Source: Symploca sp. SIO3C6 (GTDB lineage: Bacteria > Cyanobacteriota > Cyanobacteriia > Cyanobacteriales > Coleofasciculaceae). From it: DNA of 64,000 nucleotides. Positions 45,991 to 55,746 of the stretch are shown here, piece by piece; positions within the stretch are counted from its first letter, which is position 1, and each line of letters begins with the position of its first letter. The position numbers and the translations under genes were made by a program. The stretch lies in assembly GCA_010692425.1 (NCBI GenBank), contig JAAHHJ010000006.1, positions 1 through 64,000 on the forward strand, given 5' to 3'. Below the pieces are notes generated by a model. It ran no database searches and was not told the origin of the DNA. It saw only the letters and a list, made by a program, of their open reading frames with translations.

Positions 45991-47877
45991 CTAGTTTATT
46001 CGCCATATCTTAATGGTACAGTCTCCGCCACCACTAGCCAGAATTCTCCCATCAGCACTAAATGCAACGACGTTTACACCATTTGAATGTCCATCAAGAG
46101 TGCAAATTGATTCTTCTTTGCCGATATTCCAAAACTTTATGGTTCCATCATCGCTGCCACTGACTATAGTTTGACCATCTGGACTGATGGCGACAGAATT
46201 AACTGCTCCTTTATGTTCGGCGAAAGTACAAATTTCTGCTCCGGTGTTGAGATTCCAAACCTTGATTGTGCTATTGTTACTGCCGCTAACCAGGATTTCT
46301 CCATCTGGGCTAATTGCTACGGAATGGCAAAAGCCTCCATGCATAGTTATGACTAGTCCTCTTGGCCAAACTATTATTGTTTTATCCTGACTGCCACTAG
46401 CTAAAGTGCGTCCATCCGAACTAGTAGCTAAATAGTGAACAGACTTTGAATGTTTGGCGAAAGTACGAATCTTCTTATTAGTCTCTAGATTAAATACCCT
46501 GACTGTTCCATCATTACTGCCGGTGGCATAAGTTTGACCATTGGGGCTGATTAATAAAGAATTGACGGCACCTGCGTGAGCAGTGGCATAATCTGTTAGT
46601 TGTCCGCCAGTGCTAAGTTGCCAACGTTTAATTATTCCATCAATGCCACCACTAAGTAGTATTTCTCCTTCTGGATCAATAGCCACATTTCTAATCTTCC
46701 ATGCAGACGGGTGATTATCCCTTTTGTACTTTGATGGGAGTACATGCCTAAGAGTGTAAATTGCTTCCTGGGTTGTCAGGTTCCAGACTTTGATTGTTTC
46801 ATCATCACTGCCACTGACTAAAGTCTCGCTATTTGGGCTAATTGCTAAATACCTAACAGCTTGAGAATGTCCAGGGGAGTCCCAACTACTGCCAAGAGAG
46901 TATTCTAGAGAAATATTTTGTCCATTGATTGAAGGTAATTGTTTAGGCAGCTTTGGTCTAGACAATCTTCTTGGATATAAACTTTGTTCAATCTCTGCTA
47001 ACTGTTCTAAAATCATCCCAGTATTAGCAGGACGATTCTTAATTGCCCGCGTCATTAAGCAGTCGATAAAATCTGCCAAAACAGAGGAAATGTCAGTAGC
47101 TTCCTCACGCCAATCCCAATCATCATCTGTATTAGGATCACGATAGTTATTACCAATATCTTGAGGATGCTTTCCCGTCAGCAGATAGACAAAAGTTCTA
47201 CCCAAAGCAAAAAAATCTGATTGTGGAACAGCTTTACCATTAAATTGCTCTAACGGAGAGTAACCATCAGAAACATACTTAGTAATCTGCCCTGCTTCCT
47301 GTTTCTCTCCGTAAGTTTCAGTAATTTCCCTTGCTATACCAAAATCGATTAACACCAGTTGCCCATCGGAGGTGAGCATAATATTCGACGGCTTGATATC
47401 TCGGTGGAATAGTTGCCGTTGATGTACTTCATGGAGAATGTGAACTAACCGAGTCAGCCAATTGATAGCCTGCTTTTGACTAATTGGGCGATTTCCCCTT
47501 TTTTCTAGCCATTCCTCTAAATTCAGCCCCTCAATTTTCTCCATTACCAAGCAGTGCAATGCTTCTTGGCTGTTTTCAGGGGAAAAGCAAAAAAAGTCTT
47601 CTGCTAGAGGAATACCTGGATGATTAAGCTGACTCAATACCTTGAATTCTCGTTTAAACAACTCTACCGCTTGATGATCATTTTTGAGTAGAACCTTCAA
47701 GATTTTTGTCGTCTCGCCCTCACATACCTCATAGATTTGACCAAAACCACCTTTTCCCAAAGGACAAATTACTTTATAACATCCCTCAAGGAGCAACTCA
47801 GAACCGCAGCTTTGGCAAAATAACTCATGATCTAGATTTTGAGGATGTTGACAGTCAGGATTGATGCACAGGCTCAT
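45991..47877 (-). CDS. Ser/Thr protein kinase with zinc ribbon and WD40 propeller
   Basis: A 628-residue signalling protein. I chose the ATG at 47877, just before the zinc ribbon; the open frame extends 52 codons further upstream. Residues 1-30 are a 4-Cys ribbon (CINPDCQ, FCQSCGSEL). The kinase domain (about 35-300) has GKGGFGQIYEV, the Lys in TKILKVL, catalytic FHRDIKPSNIM and metal-binding LIDFGIARE, all intact. After a linker come seven WD40 repeats (about 340-628), enough for one closed seven-blade propeller. This zinc ribbon-kinase-WD40 form is frequent in filamentous cyanobacteria. Targets unknown. Confidence 0.9.
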   Translation of the reverse strand: MSLCINPDCQHPQNLDHELFCQSCGSELLLEGCYKVICPLGKGGFGQIYEVCEGETTKILKVLLKNDHQAVELFKREFKVLSQLNHPGIPLAEDFFCFSPENSQEALHCLVMEKIEGLNLEEWLEKRGNRPISQKQAINWLTRLVHILHEVHQRQLFHRDIKPSNIMLTSDGQLVLIDFGIAREITETYGEKQEAGQITKYVSDGYSPLEQFNGKAVPQSDFFALGRTFVYLLTGKHPQDIGNNYRDPNTDDDWDWREEATDISSVLADFIDCLMTRAIKNRPANTGMILEQLAEIEQSLYPRRLSRPKLPKQLPSINGQNISLEYSLGSSWDSPGHSQAVRYLAISPNSETLVSGSDDETIKVWNLTTQEAIYTLRHVLPSKYKRDNHPSAWKIRNVAIDPEGEILLSGGIDGIIKRWQLSTGGQLTDYATAHAGAVNSLLISPNGQTYATGSNDGTVRVFNLETNKKIRTFAKHSKSVHYLATSSDGRTLASGSQDKTIIVWPRGLVITMHGGFCHSVAISPDGEILVSGSNNSTIKVWNLNTGAEICTFAEHKGAVNSVAISPDGQTIVSGSDDGTIKFWNIGKEESICTLDGHSNGVNVVAFSADGRILASGGGDCTIKIWRIN

Positions 47878-48052
47878 TAGCTCACTGATTTGCAATTTAT
47901 CTTGACAGTCTAGCCTTTTTGTGAATTGAATATAGCGATCGCCAATATCCCCAAAAAACATCCCACTCAGGCTAGTTAGACAACCTGCCGAAGACAGCCA
48001 ATATTTCGAGAAGCGATCGCATAACTCTGGCAAGCGTTAGACTATATCTCAA

Positions 48053-48622
48053 GTGAAGAGGATTGAGTTTCTCATGCTACGAGGTTTAGAACCCCCGCAA
48101 CGGCTTAAACAACGTCTGTTTTACCAAGGAAGAAGATTTAGCTTTGAAGTTAATACTCTCCGGCTTCCCAATAAATCAGAGGGAGACTGGGAATGTGTTC
48201 GTCATCCAGGCGGTGCCCTTGCCATACCAGTGACGCCAGAAGGACAACTAGTTCTCACACGGCAGTATCGCTTTGCACTCCAAGGACGAATTTTAGAATT
48301 TCCTGCTGGCACAGTAGAATCTCACGAAACTCCAGAAGAGACGATTAAGCGAGAAATTGAGGAAGAAACTGGCTACCGCGCCCACAAATGGCAAAAATTA
48401 GGTGAATTTCCCCTAGCCCCAGGCTATTCTGATGAATTCATCTATGCTTTTCTAGCCCAGGATTTAGAAAAGTTAGAAAATCCTCCTCAGCAGGATGCCG
48501 ACGAAGACATAGAAACAGTTTTAATGACACCTCAGGAGTTAGAAGAAGCGATCCTCGCTGGTGAGCCAGTGGATGCTAAATCTATTTGTAGTTTGTTTTT
48601 AGCCCGTCAATTTTTGTCTTGA
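48053..48622 (+). CDS. Nudix hydrolase, ADP-ribose pyrophosphatase type
   Basis: A 189-residue hydrolase. The full Nudix box is present (GTVESHETPEETIKR then EIEEETGY), preceded by RQYRFALQGRILEFPAG as in ADP-ribose pyrophosphatases (NudF type). It would cut ADP-ribose or a related nucleotide sugar. The start is a GTG at 48053, or an ATG at 48074. It is divergent from the kinase gene and 34 bases upstream of the photolyase. Confidence 0.88.
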   Translation: MKRIEFLMLRGLEPPQRLKQRLFYQGRRFSFEVNTLRLPNKSEGDWECVRHPGGALAIPVTPEGQLVLTRQYRFALQGRILEFPAGTVESHETPEETIKREIEEETGYRAHKWQKLGEFPLAPGYSDEFIYAFLAQDLEKLENPPQQDADEDIETVLMTPQELEEAILAGEPVDAKSICSLFLARQFLS

Positions 48623-48656
48623 GAGATATATTGCTGGTATTAGCGATTGATCATTG

Positions 48657-50090
48657 ATGTCTGAGTTAATTCTCTTCTGGCACCGCCGAGATTTGCGCAT
48701 CTCAGACAATGTTGGACTAGCCCTTGCCTGCCAACAAAGTTCCAAAATTGTCGGTGTATTTTGTTTTGATCCTCATATTCTGAAGCGGGATGACATTGCC
48801 CCAGCCAGAGTCACTTACATGATTGGCTGCTTGCAGGAGTTGCAGCAGCGCTATCAACAGGTTGGTAGCCATCTGCTATTCTTGCACAACGAACCTTGCC
48901 AAGGAATTCCCACCCTAGCAGCTGCCTTAAAAGCTAAAGCCGTTTTCTGGAATTGGGATGTAGAACCCTACTCACAACAACGTGATCAACAAGTTAAACA
49001 AGCCTTAAAAGAAAAGGGTATTGCTGTACACAATAGCTGGGATCAATTGTTACACCCACCCACAGAGATTACCACTAAGTCTGGTACCCCTTACACTGTG
49101 TATACCCCTTTCTGGAAAAACTGGATCAGCCAACCTAAAGCTGAACCCCAAGCAACTATAAAGGATGCAGAACCATTAACTGAACAAGAACAAGAGAACA
49201 CTAAAACAGTTGGTGTGATTAATTTACCCACTGCCAAAGACTTGGGGTATGCTTGGGACAATGAACTACTCTTGGCACCAGGAGAACAGATAGCCCTAAA
49301 AACTCTAGAGGAATTTTGTCATAACACCATTAGTCAATATCAGGAACAGCGAAACTTTCCCAGCGTTGATGGCACCTCTAAACTCAGTGCTGCTCTAAAA
49401 TTTGGTGCTATCGGCATCCGTACTATTTGGCAAGCAACTAAGGCTGTACATAGCGATAGTCGCAGCGATGAAAGCCGCGACAGTATTGAAACCTGGCAAA
49501 AAGAGTTAGCTTGGCGGGAGTTTTACCAACAAGCCATGTACTCCTTCCCTCAATTGTCACAAGGGCCATATCGACGGTTATTTAAAGACTTTCCTTGGGA
49601 CAATAATCAGGAACTATTCCAAGCTTGGTGTGAGGGCAAAACTGGCTACCCGATAGTAGATGCCGCTATGAGACAGTTAAATGAAACTGGTTGGATGCAC
49701 AATCGTTGCCGTATGATTGTTGCCAGTTTCCTAACTAAAGACCTACTCATTAACTGGCAGTGGGGAGAAAAATACTTTATGCAGAAGCTATTTGACGGGG
49801 ATCTTAGTGCTAATAATGGTGGCTGGCAGTGGAGTGCTTCTAGTGGTATGGATCCCAAGCCCTTAAGGATTTTTAACCCAGCTAGTCAAGCTCAGAAATT
49901 TGATCCCGAAGCGGAATATATTAGGCAATGGCTACCAGAACTAAGTTCTATTGATACAAAATACTTAGTTACTGGTAAAATCCACCAAAGCGATCGCGAT
50001 TACTGTGGTTATCCCGCTCCTATAGTTAATCACAAACAACGACAGCAAGAATTTAAACTGCGCTACCAGCGGCAGAAAGATGATTTATAG
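48657..50090 (+). CDS. phrA: Deoxyribodipyrimidine photolyase
   Basis: A 477-residue FAD enzyme that repairs UV-made pyrimidine dimers with light. The N-terminal photolyase domain (1-165) opens [15 protein letters not shown]; the FAD domain follows with [37 protein letters not shown] and [12 protein letters not shown]. All FAD-binding and tryptophan-chain segments look intact, and the Asn-Asn-Gly-Gly-Trp stretch suits a class I CPD photolyase. The antenna is probably 8-HDF, as in other cyanobacteria. ATG at 48657 follows a TTG in frame. Confidence 0.93.
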   Translation: MSELILFWHRRDLRISDNVGLALACQQSSKIVGVFCFDPHILKRDDIAPARVTYMIGCLQELQQRYQQVGSHLLFLHNEPCQGIPTLAAALKAKAVFWNWDVEPYSQQRDQQVKQALKEKGIAVHNSWDQLLHPPTEITTKSGTPYTVYTPFWKNWISQPKAEPQATIKDAEPLTEQEQENTKTVGVINLPTAKDLGYAWDNELLLAPGEQIALKTLEEFCHNTISQYQEQRNFPSVDGTSKLSAALKFGAIGIRTIWQATKAVHSDSRSDESRDSIETWQKELAWREFYQQAMYSFPQLSQGPYRRLFKDFPWDNNQELFQAWCEGKTGYPIVDAAMRQLNETGWMHNRCRMIVASFLTKDLLINWQWGEKYFMQKLFDGDLSANNGGWQWSASSGMDPKPLRIFNPASQAQKFDPEAEYIRQWLPELSSIDTKYLVTGKIHQSDRDYCGYPAPIVNHKQRQQEFKLRYQRQKDDL

Positions 50091-50185
50091 CGCTTTCAAT
50101 TGAGCGAGGTACAGCTTTTTGAAGGGATATGGGGAGATGGAGATCAAGAATTGGCACACCAGCCTCTGTAACAATCAAAGCCATA

Positions 50186-50230
50186 TTTATTACTTATTAC
50201 TTATTACTTATTACTTATTACTTATTACTT
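50186..50230. repeat. Heptamer tandem repeat (TTATTAC)6
   Basis: About six perfect tandem copies of TTATTAC, the longest such array in the window, between phrA and purD. Other copies are at 19148 and 24871. Confidence 0.85.
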
Positions 50231-50322
50231 AAAAAACATTTGTAGCAAACATTTAGCCAATCGATATAAGAGGCGTTGTACTTCATCAAGCGTGAAAGCT
50301 GCTATAAGACAAGGAGGTTTGT

Positions 50323-51582
50323 GTGAAGGTTTTGGTAGTAGGTAATGGAGGGCGCGAGCATGCCCTAGCCTGGAAACTATTGCAATCTCAAAATGTTGAG
50401 CAGGTGATATGTACTCCCGGCAATGGTGGTACCGCGACAATGCCGCGATGCCAAAATTTTCCCCTATCAGTTGAAGATTTTGAGGGAATTAAACAATGTG
50501 CCTTGGCTAATAATGTCTCTCTGGTTGTGGTTGGACCAGAATTACCACTTGCTCAGGGAATTACAGACTATCTACAACAGTACAAAATTAGGGTTTTTGG
50601 ACCAACTAAGGAAGGAGCCCAAATTGAGTCGAGTAAGCACTGGGCAAAGAATTTAATGCAGTCGGCAGGTATTCCCACAGCGGCTTTTGCCGTTTTTACT
50701 GAAGTTGACAAAGCAAAAGCCTACATCAAAACCCAAAAGGTACCAATTGTAGTTAAAGCTGATGGTTTAGCTGCGGGCAAAGGAGTCACCGTTGCCGCTA
50801 CCGTGGAGGAAGCACAAGCAGCTATAGATTCACTATTTGATAATGGTTTTAGTACCGTTGTAATTGAAGAATTTCTAACAGGACAAGAAGTTTCTGTTTT
50901 AGCAATAACTGATGGCTTGACAATTAGAGCTTTGTTACCTGCTGCTGATCACAAAAGAATTGGTGAGGGTGATACTGGAGAAAATACAGGTGGTATGGGT
51001 GCTTATGCTCCAGTACCTATTGTGACAACTGAGTTGATGGCACGCCTAGAAATAGAAATCCTTCAGCCTACCTTGGAGGCACTGCAGCAAAGAGGTATTG
51101 ACTATAGGGGAGTTCTCTATGCAGGGTTAATGATAAACTCTGTAGGTGATCCGATAGTTTTGGAATTTAATTGCCGTTTTGGAGACCCTGAAACCCAAGC
51201 CATCTTACCTTTACTAGAGAGCCCCTTGGAGCAGTTGCTCCTTGCCTGTAGCGATCAACAATTAGAGCAATTACCAGCTATTACTTGGAAACCAGGAGCT
51301 GCTGCCTGTGTTGTTGCTGCCTCTAAGGGATATCCCGGCGCTTATGAGAAGGGTAAGGTTATTTCTGGTATTGAGCAAGCAGAAACATTAGGAGCTAGTG
51401 TCTTTCAAGCTGGCACACAATTTAAGCAGCAGCAGTTACTTACAGATGGGGGGCGTGTCTTAGGAGTCACCGCTACTGATGAAAGTTTACAGAAAGCGGT
51501 TGCCGAAGCTTACAAGGCTATTAACTGTATTCAATTTGAGGGTATTTACTACCGCACAGATATCGGTCATCGCTTGATTTGA
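50323..51582 (+). CDS. purD: Phosphoribosylamine-glycine ligase
   Basis: A 419-residue ATP-grasp enzyme for the second step of purine synthesis (GAR synthetase). It starts at a GTG with a near-perfect site aaggaggt five bases upstream. MKVLVVGNGGREHALAWKL, VVKADGLAAGKGV, NTGGMGAYAPVP and EFNCRFGDPETQ are all family motifs. nblS follows on the same strand after about 280 bases. Confidence 0.95.
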   Translation: MKVLVVGNGGREHALAWKLLQSQNVEQVICTPGNGGTATMPRCQNFPLSVEDFEGIKQCALANNVSLVVVGPELPLAQGITDYLQQYKIRVFGPTKEGAQIESSKHWAKNLMQSAGIPTAAFAVFTEVDKAKAYIKTQKVPIVVKADGLAAGKGVTVAATVEEAQAAIDSLFDNGFSTVVIEEFLTGQEVSVLAITDGLTIRALLPAADHKRIGEGDTGENTGGMGAYAPVPIVTTELMARLEIEILQPTLEALQQRGIDYRGVLYAGLMINSVGDPIVLEFNCRFGDPETQAILPLLESPLEQLLLACSDQQLEQLPAITWKPGAAACVVAASKGYPGAYEKGKVISGIEQAETLGASVFQAGTQFKQQQLLTDGGRVLGVTATDESLQKAVAEAYKAINCIQFEGIYYRTDIGHRLI

Positions 51583-51649
51583 TCTCAAGCCTGTTGCTAG
51601 TATTGTCTATTAACTATTTCCTTTTCCTTGTTACTATAAAACTAGCTAA

Positions 51650-51673
51650 CCGATCGTCTGTTGACGATTGGCA
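51650..51673. repeat. Small inverted repeat in the nblS leader
   Basis: ccgatcgtc and gacgattgg pair around a tgtt loop with one mismatch. It lies between purD and nblS and may be a weak terminator or leader hairpin. Confidence 0.3.
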
Positions 51674-51860
51674 AAACGGACTAAAGCCGCATTATGGGCA
51701 AAGGCGAACCTTAGTTAATATCTAGCCGATTTGCCCGAGCTTGAAGACAAAATCGTCTCTTAAGTTAAGGTATAAATCCAAAATAGCTTATTTTGAACTC
51801 GTGCAGGGTTTATGTTAAGGAAATGTTGCAGTTCTTTCGATTAATTTTGGTGGATTGGTC

Positions 51861-53864
51861 TTGTTGGCTTTGCTAAAAACCGTTCGAGAAGTTATTGTTG
51901 GTTGGTGGTCGAAGTTCACCATCCAAACTAGGCTGATGGCAGCAGCAACCCTTGTCGTCTCCTTAATTATGAGTGGTTTGACCTTCTGGGCGGTGAACAC
52001 AATCCAACAAGACTCAAGAATGAACGACACTCGTTTTGGTCGTGATCTTGGTCTATTGCTATCTGCCAATGTCGCCCCTCAGATTGCCGAACACAATTTG
52101 ACCGAAGTAGCTCGCTTCTCCAGTCGCTTCTATAGCAGTACCTTTAGCGTACGCTATATGCTCTACGCCGACGAAGAAGGTCAAATCTTCTTCGGGATTC
52201 CCTTTTCTGAGTCAGAAGTACATAACTCCCTAACTATTCAGCGCAGAATTCAGCTACCAGAAGATTATGCAACTCACTCTGAGTTGCCGATGGTGAGGCA
52301 GCATCAGACTCCAGATGGTGAAGTGACGGATGTTTTTGTTCCTTTGAATCATGAAGGCAAATATTTGGGCGTCTTAGCTATTGGTATTAATCCCAACCCT
52401 ACAGTTGTTGCCTCTTCAAACTTGACAAGGGATTTAACAATTGCAGTTTTTATCACCATCTGGGTAATGGTGATTTTGGGTGCGGTGTTTAACGCCTTAA
52501 ACATCACCAAACCGATTAAAGAACTACTCGTGGGGGTTAAAAACATTGCCAGTGGTAATTTCAAGCAGCGGATTGATTTGCCCTTTACAGGGGAATTGGG
52601 TGAACTCATTTGCAGCTTCAATGATATGGCAGAGCGGCTAGAGCGTTATGAAGAGCAAAATATTGAAGAATTGACTGCTGAAAAAGCAAAATTAGAGACT
52701 TTAGTTTCCACAATTGCCGATGGAGCAGTATTAATTGATACCAACTTCCAAGTGATTTTGGTCAATCCAACAGCAAGACGCCTTTTTGGTTGGGAAAATA
52801 CAGATATTGTCGGAGAAAATGTCCTACATCACCTACCTGATGCTGTAACTCTAGAGCTAACTCGACCTCTTTATCAGATTGCTTCTGGGTCAACAGTTGC
52901 CAATTCAGAAGTAGAATCTCGCGAAGGTACAGAATTTAGAATTACCCTCTCTAAACCAATTATCCGCACTGTACGCATTCTTCTAACCAAGGTTCTTGAC
53001 CAATATCGCGAGAGTATTAAAGGCATTGCTCTAACTGTTCAGGATATTACTCGCGAGGTGGAACTTAATGAAGCTAAGAGTAATTTTATCAGCAATGTCT
53101 CCCACGAACTGAGAACTCCTCTATTTAACATCAAATCATTTATTGAAACTCTTCACGAGTACGGTGAAGAACTTAGTGAAGAGGAACATCGAGAGTTTCT
53201 GGAAACCGCTAATAGTGAAACTGATCGACTAACCCGTTTAGTTAACGATGTTCTAGATTTGTCGCGACTGGAGTCATCCTGTAGGATTTATCACTTTGAG
53301 CCCGTAGAAATTTCTGGACCAGTTGAGCAAACTCTTCGTAATTATCAGCTAAATGCCCGTGACAAAGGCATTAACCTAGTGCCGGAAATTAGTCCCAATT
53401 TGCCGCCAGTTTTAGGTCACTTTGACTTGTTGCTCCGAGTGTTTGACAATTTAGTCGGCAATTCCTTGAAATTTACTGAATCTGGTGGCTCTGTGGTGAT
53501 CAGAGCTTATTTGCTAGAAACCAATCCCAATCCTCATCAGAAAACTGCTCAAATAAGGGTTGAAGTCTCTGATACAGGAATTGGGATTGATCCAGAAGAC
53601 CAAGCCTCAATTTTTGAAAGGTTTTTCCGGGTAGAAAATAGGGTTCACACCCTTGAAGGCACAGGCTTAGGTCTTTCAATTGTGAGAAATATCATTGAAA
53701 AACACCACTCTAGCGTACACTTAATCAGTGAGGTTAGTGTTGGTACAACCTTCTGGTTTGATCTCAATGTGTTTGAGAAAAAAAAGACAGCGCCAGACAA
53801 CTCACTTCCTGTAGACAAAAGCACGACTACAGAAGATAGTTCTACTGCCGCTAGTACACTTTAA
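51861..53864 (+). CDS. nblS: Sensor histidine kinase NblS (Hik33/DspA)
   Basis: A membrane sensor kinase of about 667 residues controlling high-light, nutrient and cold responses in cyanobacteria. In order: TM1 (about 28-48), an extracytoplasmic region, TM2 (about 195-218), HAMP (about 218-270), a PAS domain (about 285-395), the DHp with SNVSHELRTPLFNIKSFIE, and the ATPase with NLVGNSLKFTESGG, DTGIGI and GTGLGLSIV. The segment TRLMAAATLVVSLIMSGLTF is a signature of this kinase. No ATG fits; translation probably starts at a TTG (51861, or 51855). purD lies upstream, as in other cyanobacteria. Confidence 0.93.
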   Translation: MLALLKTVREVIVGWWSKFTIQTRLMAAATLVVSLIMSGLTFWAVNTIQQDSRMNDTRFGRDLGLLLSANVAPQIAEHNLTEVARFSSRFYSSTFSVRYMLYADEEGQIFFGIPFSESEVHNSLTIQRRIQLPEDYATHSELPMVRQHQTPDGEVTDVFVPLNHEGKYLGVLAIGINPNPTVVASSNLTRDLTIAVFITIWVMVILGAVFNALNITKPIKELLVGVKNIASGNFKQRIDLPFTGELGELICSFNDMAERLERYEEQNIEELTAEKAKLETLVSTIADGAVLIDTNFQVILVNPTARRLFGWENTDIVGENVLHHLPDAVTLELTRPLYQIASGSTVANSEVESREGTEFRITLSKPIIRTVRILLTKVLDQYRESIKGIALTVQDITREVELNEAKSNFISNVSHELRTPLFNIKSFIETLHEYGEELSEEEHREFLETANSETDRLTRLVNDVLDLSRLESSCRIYHFEPVEISGPVEQTLRNYQLNARDKGINLVPEISPNLPPVLGHFDLLLRVFDNLVGNSLKFTESGGSVVIRAYLLETNPNPHQKTAQIRVEVSDTGIGIDPEDQASIFERFFRVENRVHTLEGTGLGLSIVRNIIEKHHSSVHLISEVSVGTTFWFDLNVFEKKKTAPDNSLPVDKSTTTEDSSTAASTL

Positions 53865-53865
53865 T

Positions 53866-54240
53866 TTAGCGAAACTGTGCCATCAGTGCCAACAAAAAAC
53901 TTACAGCTGTCAAAATTAATATACCTAACAATGTTGGGTGTCGCTGACACCATAACCCTAATGATGCAAACCAACTACGGCGGTGATTATATATCTGGTC
54001 AAAATTTAACCGAGTTTGGCTAAGGTCATGGTATAAGGTGCATTCTTGGGCATGGGGTCTTTGGGGAAAGTTACAGGTATCATCAGCGTGGTAGCTACAG
54101 CTTTCACACAAAGATTTTTCTCCAAGGGCCTGGTGCAAGGTAATACCTGGATGACCATAGGCTTTAAGAACTATGCCGCAATGAGGACAAGATAGGGCAT
54201 TGCTACTGATAGTGTGATCGCAACGAGGACAATTAGGCAT
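53866..54240 (-). CDS. Zinc-ribbon protein with C-terminal membrane anchor
   Basis: A 124-residue protein. Residues 1-25 are a 4-Cys zinc ribbon (CPRCDHTISSNALSCPHCG). A second Cys group follows (CESCSYHADDTCNFPQRP, then C at about 66). Residues about 98-120 form one membrane segment. It is a conserved cyanobacterial type without a known function. It converges on nblS with a one-base gap. Confidence 0.78.
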   Translation of the reverse strand: MPNCPRCDHTISSNALSCPHCGIVLKAYGHPGITLHQALGEKSLCESCSYHADDTCNFPQRPHAQECTLYHDLSQTRLNFDQIYNHRRSWFASLGLWCQRHPTLLGILILTAVSFLLALMAQFR

Positions 54241-54344
54241 GGGCGTTGTCAGTTTATTACAAGCATGCTTGGGTCGGTTGCGCCTTTCCCAACTCGTCAG
54301 AGTTAGTGTAGAAGTATGTCGCCGCCGAGTAATAGGATACGAAC

Positions 54345-54668
54345 ATGGACAATAACGACTGGCTCAAGCAGTTATTGATGGTTGGTGTTGGTACAACCTC
54401 GATGGTTGCAGAGAAACTTCGAGAAGTTAGTGATCAATGGGTAAAAGATGGCAAAATTAACCCAGAACAAGCTAAAGGCTTTGTTGACGAGATGATGGAG
54501 CAAATGAATTCCGAACAAGGGAATCTTCAGGTAAACATGGAACGACAATTGCGTAACATGTTGCAAGATTTAGGTGTACCTCGTCAATCAGAAATGGATG
54601 AATTGCGTGGTCGCATTGATCGTCTCGAGCGTCAGCTGCGAGACCTCGAAAATAAGCTCTGGCGTTGA
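54345..54668 (+). CDS. Phasin family protein
   Basis: A 107-residue, almost wholly helical, charged protein resembling cyanobacterial phasins, which coat polyhydroxyalkanoate granules. A hydrophobic start ([20 protein letters not shown]) leads to a long coiled coil ([20 protein letters not shown]). Its stop overlaps the start of the FKBP gene by four bases, so the two are coupled. A granule role is inferred from the family. Confidence 0.75.
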   Translation: MDNNDWLKQLLMVGVGTTSMVAEKLREVSDQWVKDGKINPEQAKGFVDEMMEQMNSEQGNLQVNMERQLRNMLQDLGVPRQSEMDELRGRIDRLERQLRDLENKLWR

Positions 54669-55255
54669 TGATAACTCAATTGGGAGGAAAAATTTTGAGA
54701 GAAATTTTAATCAGCTTAGGGGTAATGTTAGCCTGCGGGTTACTATTAGTTATAGCTCAATTGAGTACTGGCAAGAGTCCAGTTAGAGCTGAGGAAGTGA
54801 CCACAAACCAAACTCCAGTGGTGGCTGTAGAGAAAAATACTGACGAGACTATTAACGCGACAAAGCTTATTGCCATGAATTCTGATTCAGAAACTGAAAA
54901 CCAAGCTAATGAGGAAGTCGTGACTACTGAATCTGGTCTTAAATATGTTGATATTATTAAGGGAGAAGGAGCAAAGCCCCAAACAGGTCAGACTGTTGTA
55001 GTTCACTACACTGGAACTCTCACTGATGGTAGCAAGTTTGATAGTTCTCGCGATCGCAATCGCCCCTTTTCCTTCAAAATAGGTGTTGGACAAGTGATCC
55101 AAGGCTGGGATGAAGGAGTGGGAACGATGCAAGTTGGTGGACGCCGCAAGCTGGTTATCCCTCCAGATTTAGGTTACGGTTCCCGTGGGGCTGGCGGGGT
55201 GATTCCTCCTAATGCCACTCTGATTTTTGATGTGGAACTTCTCAAAATTAGTTAG
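54665..55255 (+). CDS. FKBP-type peptidyl-prolyl isomerase, exported
   Basis: A 196-residue prolyl isomerase. An N-terminal hydrophobic segment (about 14-32) acts as signal or anchor, followed by an acidic linker. The FKBP domain spans about 92-196: [53 protein letters not shown], and [20 protein letters not shown]. All active-site aromatics are present. It probably acts in the periplasm or thylakoid lumen. Confidence 0.92.
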   Translation: MMITQLGGKILREILISLGVMLACGLLLVIAQLSTGKSPVRAEEVTTNQTPVVAVEKNTDETINATKLIAMNSDSETENQANEEVVTTESGLKYVDIIKGEGAKPQTGQTVVVHYTGTLTDGSKFDSSRDRNRPFSFKIGVGQVIQGWDEGVGTMQVGGRRKLVIPPDLGYGSRGAGGVIPPNATLIFDVELLKIS

Positions 55256-55499
55256 CTGTTCCGGCAAGAAGCCCCGCGACCTACTTGAAGAGTTGGAAAC
55301 GGGATAAACTGCCAGTATATGCAACGGGTGTTGCAGAACTTTGCACCAAAATAGATCAAATAAACAAAGGTAACAAAGCCTTTAGCGCAGCGGACCCGCC
55401 TTTGGCGGGACAAATGCTGGTAACAGGTAACTGAACCTAAACAAGGCAAGAATAGGGGGTTCCATCCAGTAAGTGTTCAAATTTGAACAATCTGTGGGT

Positions 55500-55705
55500 G
55501 GATAAGATTCCAGCAGTACATGGGTAGAACAAGTTATTTATGTATTGTTCCTACGGCGGTGGGGCATCAGTGTCTCGTTAATAAAACTCAGTTAATGTCC
55601 GACGGGTTGCCGGGAGTCACGCTCGTAGCCCGCGAATCAACTTCGTCAGAAGTTAGCGCTGTAAGCAGATCACGAGCTTTTAACACCTCTCCCTATCTGG
55701 AGTAA
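55500..55705 (+). pseudogene. Possible TnpB (IS200/IS605) tail remnant
   Basis: An open frame starting at 55520 reads VNKTQLMSDGLPGVTLVARE followed by STSSEVSAVSRSRAF. It resembles the peptide read through the 3' end of tnpB genes in cyanobacteria, where the guide RNA is encoded. The hairpin aactt-cgtcag-aagtt fits such an RNA end. No upstream catalytic part exists. The rest of 55256-55746 contains a repeated GC-rich palindromic patch (cccgcctttggcggga, near 55395). Confidence 0.35.
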
Positions 55706-55746
55706 ATCAATACTTGTTGGGAGAGAGTGTGACCTGATTGAGTTGA

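Noticed and set aside
50186-50230. Possible CRISPR array
   Set aside because: The units are contiguous heptamers with no spacers; it is a simple tandem repeat. No cas genes are in the window.
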